Assembly: GCF_048771995.1 (NCBI RefSeq)
Contig: NC_133030.1
Location: 60,296,001-60,360,000, forward strand
DNA length: 64,000 bases
Direction of reading: 5' to 3'
Source of the DNA: Taeniopygia guttata
Taxonomy: Eukaryota; Chordata; Aves; Passeriformes; Estrildidae
Shown: positions 37,606 through 52,592 of the stretch, piece by piece
Layout of the letters: each line of letters opens with the position of its first letter
Position numbering within the stretch: position 1 is the first letter of the stretch
The notes under the pieces: model-generated
Seen by the model: only the letters and a program-made list of their open reading frames with translations
The model's database searches: none
What the model was told of the DNA's origin: nothing
Position numbers and translations under genes: made by a program

Positions 37606-40600
37606 TGACCTGCTCTTGAAATGAGCACTCAATGTGATGACAAGTAATTCTGCCTTCACAATCCTGGGACCAGAAACTTGGAAAGGTCTGGGAGTGAATA
37701 TATGATTTTATCTTGTGCTATTTAAAAGTTTGCTAAAATCTAAAATGATTAAACTTTGTGCAATAGAGATAAGCATTCCTACTTAAATAAAAAAAAATTA
37801 CAAAAAACTTGGCCTGTTACATGGGAAAGAGTAAAACCAAAATTCCTTTGCAATACTTGGGTGAATCTGAGCTCTAAACCAGTAGAATAAATGAGCTGGA
37901 GAAATGTATTGCTCTATATTTACGTTGCACATCAAGCACAGTGCACCACCTTCTCTACTCTCTCTTAGACACATCAGTAATTTTAATAATATCACACCCC
38001 CTCCATCTGTGCTAAGTGGTACAAAACACAGGGGAACTGCAGCTCCCACCAGCACTGGATTCTCTGCCAGTGAACAGCTCTCAGCAGCACCACAGAAACC
38101 AAAAACTCTTGTCAGGAGCTGCTCTGCACAACCCTTGGAGCTGGTGTCAAGCAGAGCCTTGGACAGACCCTTTTCCATCAGGTTCTCATTTGGGCAGATG
38201 CTTTTGGCCTCTGAAGCTGCAGCCACACGCACACAAATTGAAATTTGGGATGCTGGCTGCACCAATTTCCTTCAGGGAGCTCTGCAGCTCTTTGACTCTT
38301 CCCAGCTCAAACCTGGTGAGCACCCAGATCATCCCTCAGTGCTTTAGGTCGTGAGCAGGATTAACAGAGCTTGTTGGCATCTGAGGGAAAATCATTTATC
38401 AGTTCTCTGGGTTTAAATATCCCACGCCAAAATACAGGGAGATCTGCACTGCAAAGGAGCATAGATGGAAATCCAGTCTGCATGTGTGGGCTCTGCCTGA
38501 TGATGGGCACAACTTGGAATTATCCAACCACTGAGGACTGGAAAAGTCCCCTAAAGTGAAGGGCACAGACACCTGGCTCTGTGCATCATTACAGAGCACA
38601 CACCTGAATTCAGGAGCTGTTACAGGAACAGCAATTACACAAAGCTCCTCAGGAAAGTGGCTTTTGCCAACCCTCCACTCACCTGACAATGCCACTGACT
38701 CAATGATTCAGCACAATCCTGATCTGACATGATGACACCCAGCTGTGCCAGCAGGAAAAGCACAATGGCAAAGGAAGTCTTATCTCCTGTGCTTCATGGA
38801 ATTTAATGGTTCCCAATATGTTACCTGAAGCAAATTCATTTACATTATACACACAACACACTCCCAAGTTCAGGAACACTTTCTCTGCAAGCATCAGATA
38901 AAGCAATTGTTTTCTAGTGATTTCCCTCACATGTTACAGTAAGACCAGGATTTTAAGAAATGTTATCCATTATTTTCTTTCTTTCTGCCTCTTAAATATC
39001 AGGGAAGAACTCAGTCTGGAATATACTTAAAATTCAATGCATCTCCAAGTTGTGGAATATGTTTTCCCTCGTTACTACTCTGTCACTGAGCATTATGCTG
39101 CCTACACAAGAGCAGGAGAGAACAAACGCTTAAAGATCATCTTTCTTTAAACACAACATTTAAGTGTCACTGTTATTTAATGCAATATTGGGGTTTTTTT
39201 TAAAGTCTTGGAGGCAGAGAAGTCACGTGTTGCAAAATCTCTTGCAACAAGACTGTCTCCTACATTGCTGGAAGCCTGGAAAGGGTCTGGATCATGCCTG
39301 GGGTCTCTCTCACTAATTCTGCAATGCAAACTGCAATGTAGTTTTAACTCTAGTATTACAGAGTTCTCCAATCATTCCCTGTCACTTCAGATGAGAAGTA
39401 AACAGGTTAATGCAGACTTATTGTGCATTGCTCTGTATTTTTAGAGAGCTACTTGCAAAGGGAGTAGTGGAGTATCCAAGTGTAGTTTTATTCACACAAC
39501 CTACATTTATCACGCACAGAAGGTTTCCTGAAAACCTATTCTAAATCTGATAAGAAAAATCCTCATTAAGAATCATTTGTTTGTTTAATTTCCACTTATT
39601 GAGCTCTAATGCACCATAAAAGTAATAACAACAGTGCCTTAACTAAATACTGCTTGTCTTGTATTCATTAATTTCAGAAGAACACAAAACTGCCTGTAGA
39701 TACAGGAAGCTGCTGGAAAATAAAAAGGAACCGATTGCATAAACTCAAACGAGAGAATTTTTTTTTCTTCTGGTGGAACACGGAGCTCAACAAAAATGTA
39801 TTCTGTTCACTGTACACACGACACCAATGGGAATAAGAGCCAGTTCAAGTTCTAAGTTACCATTACTTGGGTAATGGCTTCAAGCTGCAAGGCACAGCTG
39901 TATGGGCCCAGCCAGACAGGCTATCACAGCAATGCTTTGATAGCATGGGGCCCTTAAGTGTCAGGATATAGAAAAGGCAGCAGTTGTTGGCTGTGAAAAC
40001 AGTCTGATACAAACCAGATGGGGACTCACTTCATGGGCAACACAAAGGAAAACAATTGGCTCATTCAACAAAGTCAGGCCACTGCCCCAGAGAATTAACA
40101 GAAGACAATAACAGTCAACCAGAGTTGATGCAAACAAGAAACAGCCATGTGGTTAGGGTTTAAGGAATTGTTTCTCCTCAGACTAAACATAAAGTTTTGA
40201 TTTCTAATTCTCATATTCATTAATTTCAGTCTCGTTTACAAGCCCCTTCTTCCTCCAAAGTCTTCCGTGTAATTCATTTATGTAGCACCAGCCTTCACAC
40301 ACCTACTTAAACAAGAAAAAAAAAAAAATCTATGACAAAGGCAGCTGTATTAATCTAATGTTTCCTGAGGAATGCCAAGACCAGAGACAACTTTCTGAAC
40401 CATGGCAGAACAACATTACAGATACACAGAGTGTTATTAGACATATTTGCATGCATAGGCAATAGATTTACTGATTCCTTTTGATTAGAAATGCATAAAG
40501 CCCAATAGGTCACATGCTGGGTTACCAGAGTACAGATGTCCTCCAGTTTTGTGAAGAGTTCTGGTTTCTTACTTAGGTTTTTTTTTTTAAACAAACTTCA

Positions 40601-41115
40601 GATCAATTATGTTGCCACATAAGAGTTTGTCAGGCTACAGTTAAAAAATCTATTAAAATAGCTATTAACAAATCTTTTTTGAAGCAATCAAAAATTTTAA
40701 AGCTGCTTATTTCAGCCATGATTCAAAAAATCCCCAGCCCACTCATTTTTAGAAGCTTGTAGAAGATTATGGTCCAAAATCTTAATTGCTCTTGCTGTTT
40801 TATTACAGGAAATATGAAAGTGACATGTGCAAAGGTATTTTGATTACAAATTACTTACAGAGATTGCACAATAACTCAGACCTCTAAGGGCCTTCTGCAA
40901 TTTCACTCTCAGACTGAAAACATCTGAACTTTCTTTTCATACACTTCAGACTATTCCCTCTGGCAGGTCCTGCACTGTGGAGCTCCACATGAGTGTGAGC
41001 GCTTGGATGGCACCAAGGAAGCCACACCTGGAAACCCAAGCAAGGACCTGGGCTTGGAGATGTCCTGGGCTTGGAGATGTCCTGGATACCTTGTGAAATC
41101 AATGTCCCACACATC

Positions 41116-41348
41116 ATGAAATCACAGAATGGTTTGAGGTGGAAGGAACCTAAAAAAAACATCTTGTTTAACCCCCTGCCATGGCAGGGACACCTTCCAC
41201 TATCCCAGGTTGCTTCAAGCTGTCCAACCTGGCCTTGGACACTTCCTTGGATGGGGCAGCCACAGCTTCTGTAGGCAGCCTGTGCCAGGGCCTCATCACC
41301 CTCACAAGGAACATTTTTTTTCCTAATACCTAATCTAATCCCACACTG
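41116..41348 (-). mobile_element. CR1 LINE 3' fragment
   Basis: CATGAAATCACAGAATGGTTT to CTAATACCTAATCTAATCCC. Confidence 0.9.
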
Positions 41349-44300
41349 AATGTATGGCTCTTATTTAACAGGCCAACTCTGGAATGATAAAGGGAGTTTG
41401 TCCTTCAAGAAAGTGAAAAAAACCCTCTCTGAATTAATGAATCAGAGATTCAGAGGCCCTAATCATCCCCTTAAGTGGTTCTTGCCTTCAGCTGCTGTGG
41501 TTCTCCAGCCTCTGAGCATGGCTCCACTTGAAAAAAAAGGCCAAAAAAAACAAACTACCACAAACTGTAGGTAGAAAAACCAGGTTTTACTTCAGTGTCC
41601 TGCCATAAACACAGAGCCAACAAAGCCATTGTGTGTGTGCTCCCTGTGAGCTAAAACATCTCCCCGGCAGAACCACAGGGCTGACTTCCAAAAGCACAGC
41701 CAAATTCTTGAACCCTTCGCTGCAGGGCTGGGCTGTCACATCATAGCAAGAGAAGACTTTGCCTGCAGTGCTGCTATTATTCATTTTTCACATCATATAT
41801 ATCGAGGTCAGACCACATTTTCTACGTGCAGCTGAAATTTTGGGTTGAGTCCCTCTGTTAGGTCGTTACCAGCAAATGCCGAAGTTTAGGAACAGAACAG
41901 CCTTTATTTATCAAGCCTTAAAACCTCAGAGATACTGGCAGTCATAGTCCTGCATTAAAAGCAGATGAGAGAGGAGCAGAAACCTCTTTAAAGCCTAGGT
42001 CTGCCTGCAGAGGCAAACCCCAATTGCTGTTATAAAAAGGGTTTTGGACATGGTCTGTCAGAGAACTCCTGCACACAAAGGGCAGCTGGAGCAGGGGGAG
42101 GCACGGCTGCCCAGGCTCCCTCAAAGTGAGGATTCCAGCAGGAAACTGCTTCCCCTTTCTCTTTTTTTTTTTTTTTTCCCCTTTTTAATCAGGAAGGAAA
42201 CTTCATCTTCAGAAACAAGCATTCCCTGTGTAATCTCCCTGCCTGGTTGTGTCTAGGAGTGCATCCAATTACTGAGCACTTCTGAGAAGTCACTCGTGCA
42301 TTTACACTGTAACTCAAACTAGTAAATATTTCCCATTTATAACTCTGATTTATGTAACAGGGCACAATGGCAGCTGTTAAGTAAATGAAACAATTTTCTC
42401 AAGATCTGTAATCACGGTTTCAGGATAATAACGACGCACACACACACAAAAAAAAAAAAAGTCAGAAATTAGGCAATTTGTAATGAATTCCGTGCTTTTT
42501 ACTTCTCCTGAAGATATAACGGCCTGACAAGGACAGACACTGCAGATGTTTTACTGTCTTTAAACAAACACAGCTCTAACTCTTGCAATATGTACAGTGC
42601 CTAAAACTAAGGTCATGATATGCAACCCTGAGATTATTACTTTAGTGTAACAGCCTGAGTTGGGATGGAGAGCAGCAGATAACCCAATAAGTCTAAGCCA
42701 CCTTGATCGGCTAATTTTGAGCCAAAATATAAATATAATTCTACCAGACCTAGAAAAGGTGAGATACATTTTCATTGTTCACATCTGGCTGATGATTTAT
42801 TAATTTGTATTAAAAATACATGCCTATATGACATTAAAAAAAGAGTTAACTGGAAGGCAAAGTCATGCTGTACACAAAGAGCAACAGTTACTTCCCTGCA
42901 GCCAAAGCACTGGGGAAAAAAAATGCATTTCACAGACCTGCTTCATATTTTGTGTCACACGCAACAACTTTCACTCAGGTTGTTTAGAACTGTGCTTAAA
43001 ACCAGCGCTTCCTTCTTTAAAAGCTAAACATAAGTTTTAGATTAGAGCACAATGACAGGACATACAAAGGTTCTAAATTTAAATTAAGTTTTTCTAGGTG
43101 TAGGTTTCTTTTTCTCTCCTGAATGACAGCACTATGATAAAAACCAGAGCACAGTAGTCCACAAAGTTTAACCCATCTCCATCATTTACTACTGTTCCTT
43201 GCAAAGGCAGTCACCAAAAGCACATTTGCAAATGGTATTTCAGAGATGATATGAGGATTTGTTGTACTTCACTTACAGAATCAGTTGCATGGAAGATGAA
43301 GAGCGTTTTACTCCAGCTTTATGTTAGGAAATGTTATTCCACAGAGTTACAAAACACAGCCCCATGTGAAGCCTCAGGTCATGCATGACAACTTTAATCT
43401 TCACTCACCAGTCCTTACCCTGTTTTTTAACAAGAATGCTACTTTGGCAGCCTGCATTTCTCAAAATCAGCATGTTATCAAAGAGGAGCATTACTGCTAT
43501 TTACATAGTGTTCTTCATTTGGAAGACATCCTAGATAACATTTACTCCATGCTGCTGCCTGACTTGAAAATTTAATGGGCTCCTATTAAGAAATTAATCC
43601 TGTGGGTTTGGGAATCCTATATTTATATTTAATTATTAGCAGCCTTTGTATCACTGTATTGAGGAGGTGGAGCTGCACAAACCTGGCTTCTCTTTGGTGC
43701 ATGAAGTCAAAGGTCTGTTTACTCCCAAGCATGTAGAAAAACAAGAAATAAAGTACCTAGTAACAACACTGGTCACCAGCATGAAAAGTACCTGTAAGTC
43801 AAGCCCTTTCACAATCTAATAAGCAGTAGAATTTTAAAAATACTATTTGATTGTGGACACAAATTGTCTAAATATCCATCTTTATTGGCCACTTTGGTTC
43901 CCATCATAACTTTACAGCTGTGCCTTGCCTCTCCTTAGTAGTGCCAAAAATTTACAAAGCATTAAAAAAGAAAAAGTTTATCATTTGAGAATGACAGCTT
44001 CTGTCTGTTCTGTAGAAGAGGTCTGGGGGCAGACAGTCAGGATTTGTGAGTTATTCATCACTCACCTCATACACACTCATGTCCCAGGGATTTCTCTCCT
44101 ACTCACCCCCACACTAACAGCTGGCTCCTTCCAGCTTTTATGTAGTGCTTAAAAAAGCTGAATTGAGAGCAATTCAAGAACAGGTAAAGCTGAAGGGAGT
44201 CCAGCTGCCTCTGCCCAGGGCTCAGCAAACCCAGCACAGGGGGAGAGCAGAAGCTGCTCCTTCTGTTGTGCTGCTCTCAGACTTGCACGAGCCACTGAAT

Positions 44301-44874
44301 TATAAAAGGCAACATCTGCCTTCCCTACCAAGCAGAAAAATGTAACCAACTCAGCACATGCTGAAGACATAAAGCCTGCATTTCTCCTATCACAGTGCTA
44401 TATATGTTTCTCCAAGTTGAAATATGTGTTTGTAATACTCCTTGTCTTCACCTGTCACCAAACAGTATCCAGGCAATGTGTTGCCAGCACCCAAAAGCAT
44501 CAAGACTTCCTGCTCTGATACTGATGCCTTTTATAAAAAAAAAAAAAAGAAAGAAAAATGGGAGATAAGAGACCTACTTAAATGACTGTTAATCCAAGTA
44601 AGGATGGTCATCCTAGGAGATCCTGTGGTGTGTGTGCCAATTGAACTAACCCAGCCAGCAGCTGGTCTGCCTGAGACCTGGGATGGTTCCTGACTCAGCT
44701 GAGCTGGTCTGGATGCATCAGGCTGTACACAGAGAGTGACTGAGAAGTGAAATGTGTCTTATTCAGGAAACTGCCTTTCTAGGCTGTAATCTGTGTGAGA
44801 AGCTGCAGCCTAATTCTGGATGCAGTAACTCCAACTAAATGCCCTGCTGGAAAGGGAACGCTGTTTCTCTGAAC

Positions 44875-45300
44875 CATGGAATCACAAAGTGGTTTGGGTT
44901 AGAAGGGACCTTTAAAGACCATCCAGTTCCAAACCTCTGCCATATGGGCAGGGACACCTTCCACTACCCCAGGCTGCTCCAAGCCCCATCCAGCCTGGTC
45001 TGGGACATTGCAGGGATGGGGCAGCCACAGCTTCTGTGCCAGGGCCTCCCCACCCTCACAACAAAAAAATTATTCTTCGTATCAAATCTAAACCTGACTC
45101 TTTTCACTTTTTGACCATTTCCCCTCATCTTGTCACTCTCCATCTATAAAAAGTCCACCTCTCTCCTTTTTATGACCCCTCTAAGGTACTGGAAGGCCAC
45201 AGTGAGGTTCCTGGAGCCTTCTCCAGGCTGAACAACCCCAGCTCTCTCAGCCTGTCCCCACAGCAGAGGTGCTCCAGCCCTCTGGTCACATCTTGTTGCA
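44875..45300 (-). mobile_element. CR1 LINE 3' fragment
   Basis: ATGGAATCACAAAGTGGTTT to the CCAGCCCTCTGGTCACATC segment. A deletion removes GGGCACCCTG after the CCACAGCTTCTG motif. Confidence 0.9.
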
Positions 45301-46764
45301 GTGACACACTGAGGCACATCCTTTAGAATCACCAGGAATCCCAATTTACATTCTTTTAGCATCACTGCTAACAAATAGGCATGTGAATTAAGCTAGTACA
45401 AGACCACAAAAATCAAATGCCTCTTCACAACGTTATGACAGACAAATGATTTGCAAAGGGACTTCAGACTCAATTATTTGTCTACAAATGAGCAACAGGT
45501 TCAGGAGAGACTGTTCTGATTCTTTTCCACGACCCACCACAACACACAGGCCACAGAACAGCTAAACATGCTTACTTTCTAGTTGCACATCAGTTCTTTC
45601 TTGTTAAACCATGGGCTCAGAGCTGTGGAACCACTAATTTGTGAGAAACTTCTCCCTCCAGAGAAGAACTAACTGGAAACAGCCCTGGGGCTGATGTAAG
45701 CATTAAGTACATGGGGAGTCTCTGTCCTTAGGTGGCTTGCCCAAGCCCATTATTTTTTTGTGTGTGTCCCCCATTTATATAAGCAATGTTTGCATGAAAG
45801 GGGAAAGCAGGTCAGCCTAGCCAGCCTGCCACCATCTGCTTTTATTCAGAGTTGCTCAAGATCAGTGCCAGTGGGATCAGTGCCCATTAAAGGGGTTTAT
45901 TGTGTGTGTTTATTTTTTGCTCTTTACAATGAAGGCAACAGCAATTACTGTAAGTTTGTAAAAGTGCATACAAATCATAATCCTCCATACAAAGCTGCTT
46001 CAGTCAGACCCCAGCGTGTTTACAAATCCTGGACAGGCTGTGAGAAAAGCTCTCCTGGCACAACAACTTCCACAGGCTGGGGAGGAGTGTGGTAGTGCCC
46101 AGGAGATCAGAGACTTGTATTTAATAATTGTTATCAATTCCATCCCCTGTTTGCAATCCACAGCAACTTCAGCTGATTCACCAGCACATGAGAGTCTTTG
46201 ACAAAAGAAAAAACCTCACACTGGAGCTTCACCCTGACAATAAATGGATTTATACAACTAAAACTGGAACTGGTGAGAGATCAAAGGTAGTTGCCAAAGT
46301 GGAAATAGCAATTTAGAGCTTTCAGTTAGTACATTCCAGCTGCTAAGAGTGGATATGCAGCAGCAAGAGGTACCCCTTCCTTTAAGGAGAATTTTGCCTA
46401 GGATATGCCTGGCCACTAGAGACACAAGCTACCAAAACTCCTGAAATGAAATAAAATATCAAAAAACCCCAATTAAACAGTTGTAAAAAACTCCACCCTA
46501 ATTGGCAAAAATATGGGGGGAAAAAAGGAAAATACAGAGAACTGCAGTGGTAGAACTGTGCTGCTTTGGTTGCAGGTCGTCACAAGTGTTTGAAAAATAA
46601 ATGCAATTATGAATAATTAAAAAAAAAACCCAACAAATTCCAGTTTATTTGGATGTGAAATCCTTTACATTTTTATGATATACTTCAGAAGATCTTCTGA
46701 ACCTTCTGGTGTCTGGGTGGTGTGATGTAGGCAGCTCAGCAGCACCTGGACTTGGCACCATATG

Positions 46765-47070
46765 ATATTTTGAGGTAAAAAGGGTATAAAGTGATAGGAA
46801 AAGGGGAAATGACCTTAAGCTGAAGGAGGGTAGATTTAACTTAGATATTGGGATGAAACTCTTTTTATGGGTGGTGAGGTCCTGGCAGAGATTTCCCAGA
46901 GCAGCTGTGGCTGCCCCTGGATCCCTAGAATTGTCCAAGGCCAGGTTGGATGGGGCTGGGAGCACTCTGGGATAGTGGGAGGTGTCTCTGCCATGGCAGG
47001 GGTGGAACTGGATGATCTTTAAGGTCCTTTCCAAGCCAAACCTGTCTGTGATTCTATGATTCCATGATGA
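46765..47070 (+). mobile_element. CR1 LINE 3' fragment, plus orientation
   Basis: GATATTGGGATGAAACTC, GGATCCCTAGAATTGTCCAAG and the terminal GTGATTCTATGATTCCATGA, an intact octamer-type tail. Confidence 0.92.
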
Positions 47071-48983
47071 AGTTCAAAATCCAAATGTACATTGGGTGCT
47101 CTGTGCAGCAGTGCCACAGGTTTTCAGCTTATCTGCATGAAAAGGGGAGTAGACCCTCAATATTTTCACATTACAGCCCCCATATATGACTGAAATACCA
47201 CTTTAACTGAAGTTTAACATGTGATCTATAAAACACACTTAGAGGGATGCCACAGGTCACTGGATTAGATCACCTGGAATCCTTTAAAATCTAAGCTTGA
47301 AGAGGGAATCAGATGACATTTTGAAATATTTACTTCTGAGCACCAGAAAATGTGAATAAAGACAACCAAAAAATCTAAATATTTGATAGTCACTACAGGA
47401 AGTAATGCTTTCAGTAGTGATCACGTCACTTTGAAGAAGTTTTTCTTTCCCTTTCTGCACAAAAAAACCCCACCTGGTGCTGGACTTTCACTGAAAATCC
47501 CTGCTGCTGTGTTCAGAGCAGAGGAGGGGCTTGGTACATCAACACACCCTGAAATTCAGCAAAATAAATGTATTTAAACACAAAGATCTTCTCAAAAGGG
47601 AGGCTTTATTCTTTTTACTGTATGAAAAGTGCAAAATGGTTCCAACTCCAGAGATCACCCAAACACACACCCAGCAGGCTGGGATGGATGAGGGAGGTGT
47701 GAGGATACAGAAAAGTGTGCAGATTTCGTGATGGGTGTAAAGCACCAGCACACAGGCACCAAGGGAAGGTAAAAAGGGAAATTTCCTGCCTTTGCACGTG
47801 GCAAAAGCCTCAGCACAAGGTCACAGCAATGTCACTGCAGCAGGGAGGGCTGTGGCACTTAAGGAGGGCTGCAGGAAGAGAAGAACAAATTCTCAGCTTC
47901 TTAGAAGATGAAGGAAATTGCCAAGAAGGGAAAGATTGGCAATACATGGTGTGGAACTGGCCTCCAGAGGAGAATCCCTTCTCCCTGAGCACAGCACTCA
48001 GCAGCAAACCTCAGGCTGCAGGGCAATATGACACTGCTTGTTACAGTTTTCTTCAAGTATAAACTGTGTTGTCTTGGTTTTTTTTTTTTTTTAATTTCTC
48101 CATCTGACCACTTGTATTTCAATTCATTTAGGCGCCTCAAAAAATCAAATTACATTCTAAGAATCCAAAAAAACCCAATTGAGTTGTGCTTCACCTGCTT
48201 GTAGCTACTATTCTTCACACCTTTAGGACAAGTGAGGGGATAAAATGACAACTGTATGAGACCAGGGGAGCATTTCTCTGGAAGAGATTTTTTAGGAATG
48301 GCTACAAAGACGTTTACAGACCCATGAAATTCCAGCAATTCCTGCTGTTTGGTTCTTCATGACTCAAACCTGAAGCAGCAGAACACACCCACAGCAGGTC
48401 ATCATCATCCACAGTGACAAATTTACACAAGATTTTGCCTTAAGCTATGAAAAATCCAACTTCTGGTTTAACATTTTGCCTGAAAAATAACTGAAGTAAC
48501 TCAGTGGGAAAAGAAGCAGCCACAGATATAAAAGACACTTGTTAATAGATAAATAATATTTACAAAAGCCAAGAAATTAAAAACTCCTGTTCCAAATGTA
48601 CTATAACACAGCTAAATATTTACTTAGAGGAATTCACAGTAGAAACACTCAAGTGTGGCTACTGAGGATTTTATGTGGGATATTATTCAGAATGCACACT
48701 TTATTACTAACATGCATGTTTTCTACTGCATGGGCTACTGTGAAACTCCTATGGACACATGCAGAATAAACAAAACCTCCCTGAGAACTGGCCTTCTAAA
48801 CCACTTGGAGCACCTAAAAGCTGAAGACTACGTATAGAAAAGCCAGAGCCTCTGTGGGAAATGCAGTCCTGCATTTCCTGACTTGCCCAAATGTAAAATA
48901 CATTGACTGAGTGATGTCAGTGAGGCACCTGATAGCATAGAGAGGTAACTGGGTAGGAAAACCAGACAAAAAATAGATCAGAA

Positions 48984-49125
48984 ACATCCCTGGAAGAGTT
49001 CAAGGCCAGGCTGGATGGGGCTTGGAGCAACCTGGTCTAGTGGAAGTGTCCCTGCCCATGGCAGGGGGTGGAACTAAATGATCTTTGAGGTCCTTTACAA
49101 CTCCCACCATCCTGTGAGTCTGTGA
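48984..49125 (+). mobile_element. Short CR1 3' end, plus orientation
   Basis: CATCCCTGGAAGAGTTCAAG to CCATCCTGTGAGTCTGTGA. Confidence 0.9.
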
Positions 49126-52100
49126 CAAGAATTCTGAAGAAGCCCTGAAAAAAACTTACATGAAACACTTGCCTGAAAAATGCTTTAATTCGAGCCAAGT
49201 GATTTCATTCCTCCAATTTCCAAGATTTTCTCTCAGAAATCAGGCAAATTCAAGGAGCAACACATGCTGCACAAACTATTTCAGCCTCTCAGGTTGTGGT
49301 GGTTCTCCCTACTCTGTGGTTGAAGAGCTCTGCTTTGCTTCACTGGCTGATATATCCAGGGTGCTGTGGAGAGTCTTTAGCAAAAGCTTTCAGTGAAATT
49401 CAGGCCAAAAAAAGAAACAGCAGGATATTGAAGGGAAAGTAAGCTTTCAGTAGAATAGTCACTGAGTTTGTCCAAAACAGTTCCAGTTCTAAGAAAAAAA
49501 GAAAGACCTTTAGCCTTATCCTAATCTTCTTCCTTCCTTGAAGCATCTGTTACAGATTTCCCTCACTCCACAATAGTTTTAAGAAAAAATAACCCAAAAC
49601 CTAACTCAGAGCAATTCCTGGCTGAAGAAGAAAGACAAAGAAGCATTTAGTTATAGCCATATTTTTAGTATTACAGCTTTCAATACAGCCTAATGTCAAT
49701 GTTAACAGAGAAGCAGCCCATTTTCAATACTGAACAAGGACTATGGAATTTTTGGTTTTTTTTATACAGATTGTTTTAAGGGCCTCTTGTCATCTTATTC
49801 ATTTATTGCACAGATCATCTCCTCCCACAAGCAGTTGTGCAATCTCTCCGTGGCAACAAAGCCAATTGCTCAGTGTCCCAATATTCCTTTCCCATGTATT
49901 TACACTGCCTGAACATAATTCACTAGCTGGAGATAAAAAGGAATTACTATCATCAAGCTGTGCTCTCTAGGTCATATTTTGAGAATCTATGCTGTAGGAA
50001 AATAATTAAGTGAAGATACATCTACCTCTGAGCTGCTCATATTAAAGTTTAAAATTGCTCTGCACTCAAGCATTGACACCTGTTCTTTCATTTTAATGTA
50101 AAAAATTCTGACTCCCTTTAATGTAAACCTGAAAATGCTTAAATCCTGGAAATATGAGCATTCACCAACCACAACAATTACTCTCCTATTAAATTCATGA
50201 AGATATATGAAAGAATGGTACAAAGATTAAAGGGTATTATAAAGCCAAAAATACACACGCATGTATATTATGTACTACAACTCTGTGTTTTCAAACCACT
50301 GTCTCCACTGTGTCTAGAGAAGGCACACATTTCAATTAATAATACATCCAGGCTTGATTTTCAATTGTAACTTTTCAGGAGACTTTACCCTTTCAGGCAT
50401 GATATTGTAGCAGTCCTGAACTTCTACTTTCATTAGAAGCCATCAATCAACTTTCTTTCAGTAAAAACACATGTTCACTGAAGACCGCAGAAATTTTTAA
50501 ACAACAAAAGAAAGCTCTAATGTGTATATATGTTTATGGCCACAAAAAGATAAATCAAATCTTGTCCTGTACTTATCAATTATATAAAAATGGCTTTTCA
50601 ACATCCAGCCTGAAGTCAAAAACAATTTTCCTTTTCTCCCAACACTGCGAATTCACACTTCATCTCAGGGCTTTGGATTTCCTAAGCTATAATACCAACC
50701 CAAGTGCTCACCCTTTAAACTCTGAGATACCTAAAAGGTTCTGCCTCTAGAATGCTTCTCCATTTCCAGGCAAGCATTCCTTGTCCCTTGCTATCCCAGG
50801 GAAGGCAACCATCTGACATGAAGCTTTCATAAACAAGGTGCTTTGAACTTACAGTAACAGATGTGCTTAATTTTAAAATGTTGTATTTACTTAAACCCAC
50901 GTACAGTTATCATGTTGCAAGCTTTCCTTTTTCTTTCAAATGCTTCTTATTAATTTTTACCCTCAACTTTTGGCCTGATTAAGGTCTCTGTGGTGAAGCT
51001 TAGAGAGAGAAGACATTCTGGTTAAAAGTGACAGACAGTTGTTTCCATTCTCTAATCCTTGAGATTTTTATTGGCTTATTAAATATGTATACTTCGAATG
51101 AGATTTCAATTATCCTGGTATATAAATCATCCTTTTTTTTCTTTTTTTCCTCTCAAAGAAAATTGACTACTGCCATCTCCTGGTCACACGTTTTCAGCTC
51201 ACAGACACAGCTGGACCGTGCCCAAATTCCTTGTATAAATGCAGAGGTAAAAACAGGTAAACACAGACCTGCACTAAGTCGTGCCACTTCAGCTCTGGAA
51301 GCTTTTCCACTAATTATCCATAGATAATTTTTACATTATTCATAACTTTCTTCATATGCAAACCACGGTTTTGAAATTAGGTTCCAAGTCCCACGACCAA
51401 TAACATTTGCCTGGGGCTTTTCTTGCCACTTATAAATATTTGAAGCAGAATAATTCCCTCAGAATTCGATGAAATGTTTTTAAAAAAAAATTAAATGGAA
51501 GAAGTTCAAAGAATTATTTTTAAAAGGGCTTGAAGGAAGAATTTCTCCGTGCTAGGGTGGAGCAATTATAATTGCATATATTGCAGACAGGCAGGTTTTT
51601 AGATTCTTGTTCTTACAATGTGAGATTAAAACTGCTACACATCTCAGTGTAGCACCTCCACAAACTTCTTATCTGCTAAAACAATTACCCATGGCAATCA
51701 TGTGCACAGTTTATGCTTTTCCCACACTGACTTGAACTACAATAAACAAAAGATATCCTCTCCCTCTCTTTCATCGTCCTGAACACCTTTACAAACACTG
51801 TTAAGCAGCCTCCAAAAATAGCAGAGATAAAAATTAGTGTCCTTCAGAGCAGAAAATCTTTATCTGTTACACGCCATCTTAAAGCCCATCTCAAACCAGG
51901 TCATTTTAACATTGAAAATATCTTTTTTTTTTCCACATTTGCAGGATCTTAACTTCACATTATCACCCTAGGACACTTTCAGCTCCCCTGCAGCACTCCT
52001 GTGTTTTCTCATGCATATGAGTCACTCCCTTTATCACAACATTATGAACATCTCCTTTGCTGAACAGCACTCTGTAAAGCAATTACGATTTAGTTAACTA

Positions 52101-52191
52101 CAGAAAATTCACGTTGCAATGCTCTTGGCAAATCCAAATTTAAATAAATACTTAATTGCCAAGATTCTCATGACTTCCATACAGATACAGT

Positions 52192-52592
52192 TCACAGAAT
52201 CATAGAATGCATTGGGTTGGAAGGGAACTTAAAGCTCATCCTGTTCCACCCCCTGCCATGGCAGGGACACCTTCCACCATCCCAGGCTGCTCCAAGCCCC
52301 ATCCAGGCTGGTCTTGGACACTTCCAGGGATTCAGGGGCAGCCACAGCTTCTCTGGGCACCCTGTGCCAGGACCTCAGCACCCTCACAGAGAAGAATTTC
52401 TTCCTAATATTTTATCTGACCTCATCCTCTATCAGTGTGAAGCCACTGCCCACTGTCCTGCCACTCCATCCCTTGTCCCAGATCCCTCTCCAGATCTCTT
52501 GGAGTCCATTTGAGCACTGGAAGGGGCTCTAAGGTCTCCCTGGAGCCTTCTCTTCTCCAGGATGAATTTCCAATCCTTTCAGTGCACCCCAA
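52192..52592 (-). mobile_element. CR1 LINE 3' fragment beside TALPID3 exon F
   Basis: TTCACAGAATCATAGAATGC with a preserved tail, to CTTCTCTTCTCCAGGATGAA. It lies 193 bases from the exon F donor. Confidence 0.92.

Noticed and set aside
37798..38265. 155-codon minus-strand frame with an antisense 147-codon frame
   Set aside because: Mutually overlapping frames in a moderately GC-rich patch, no splice sites, no recognisable domain.
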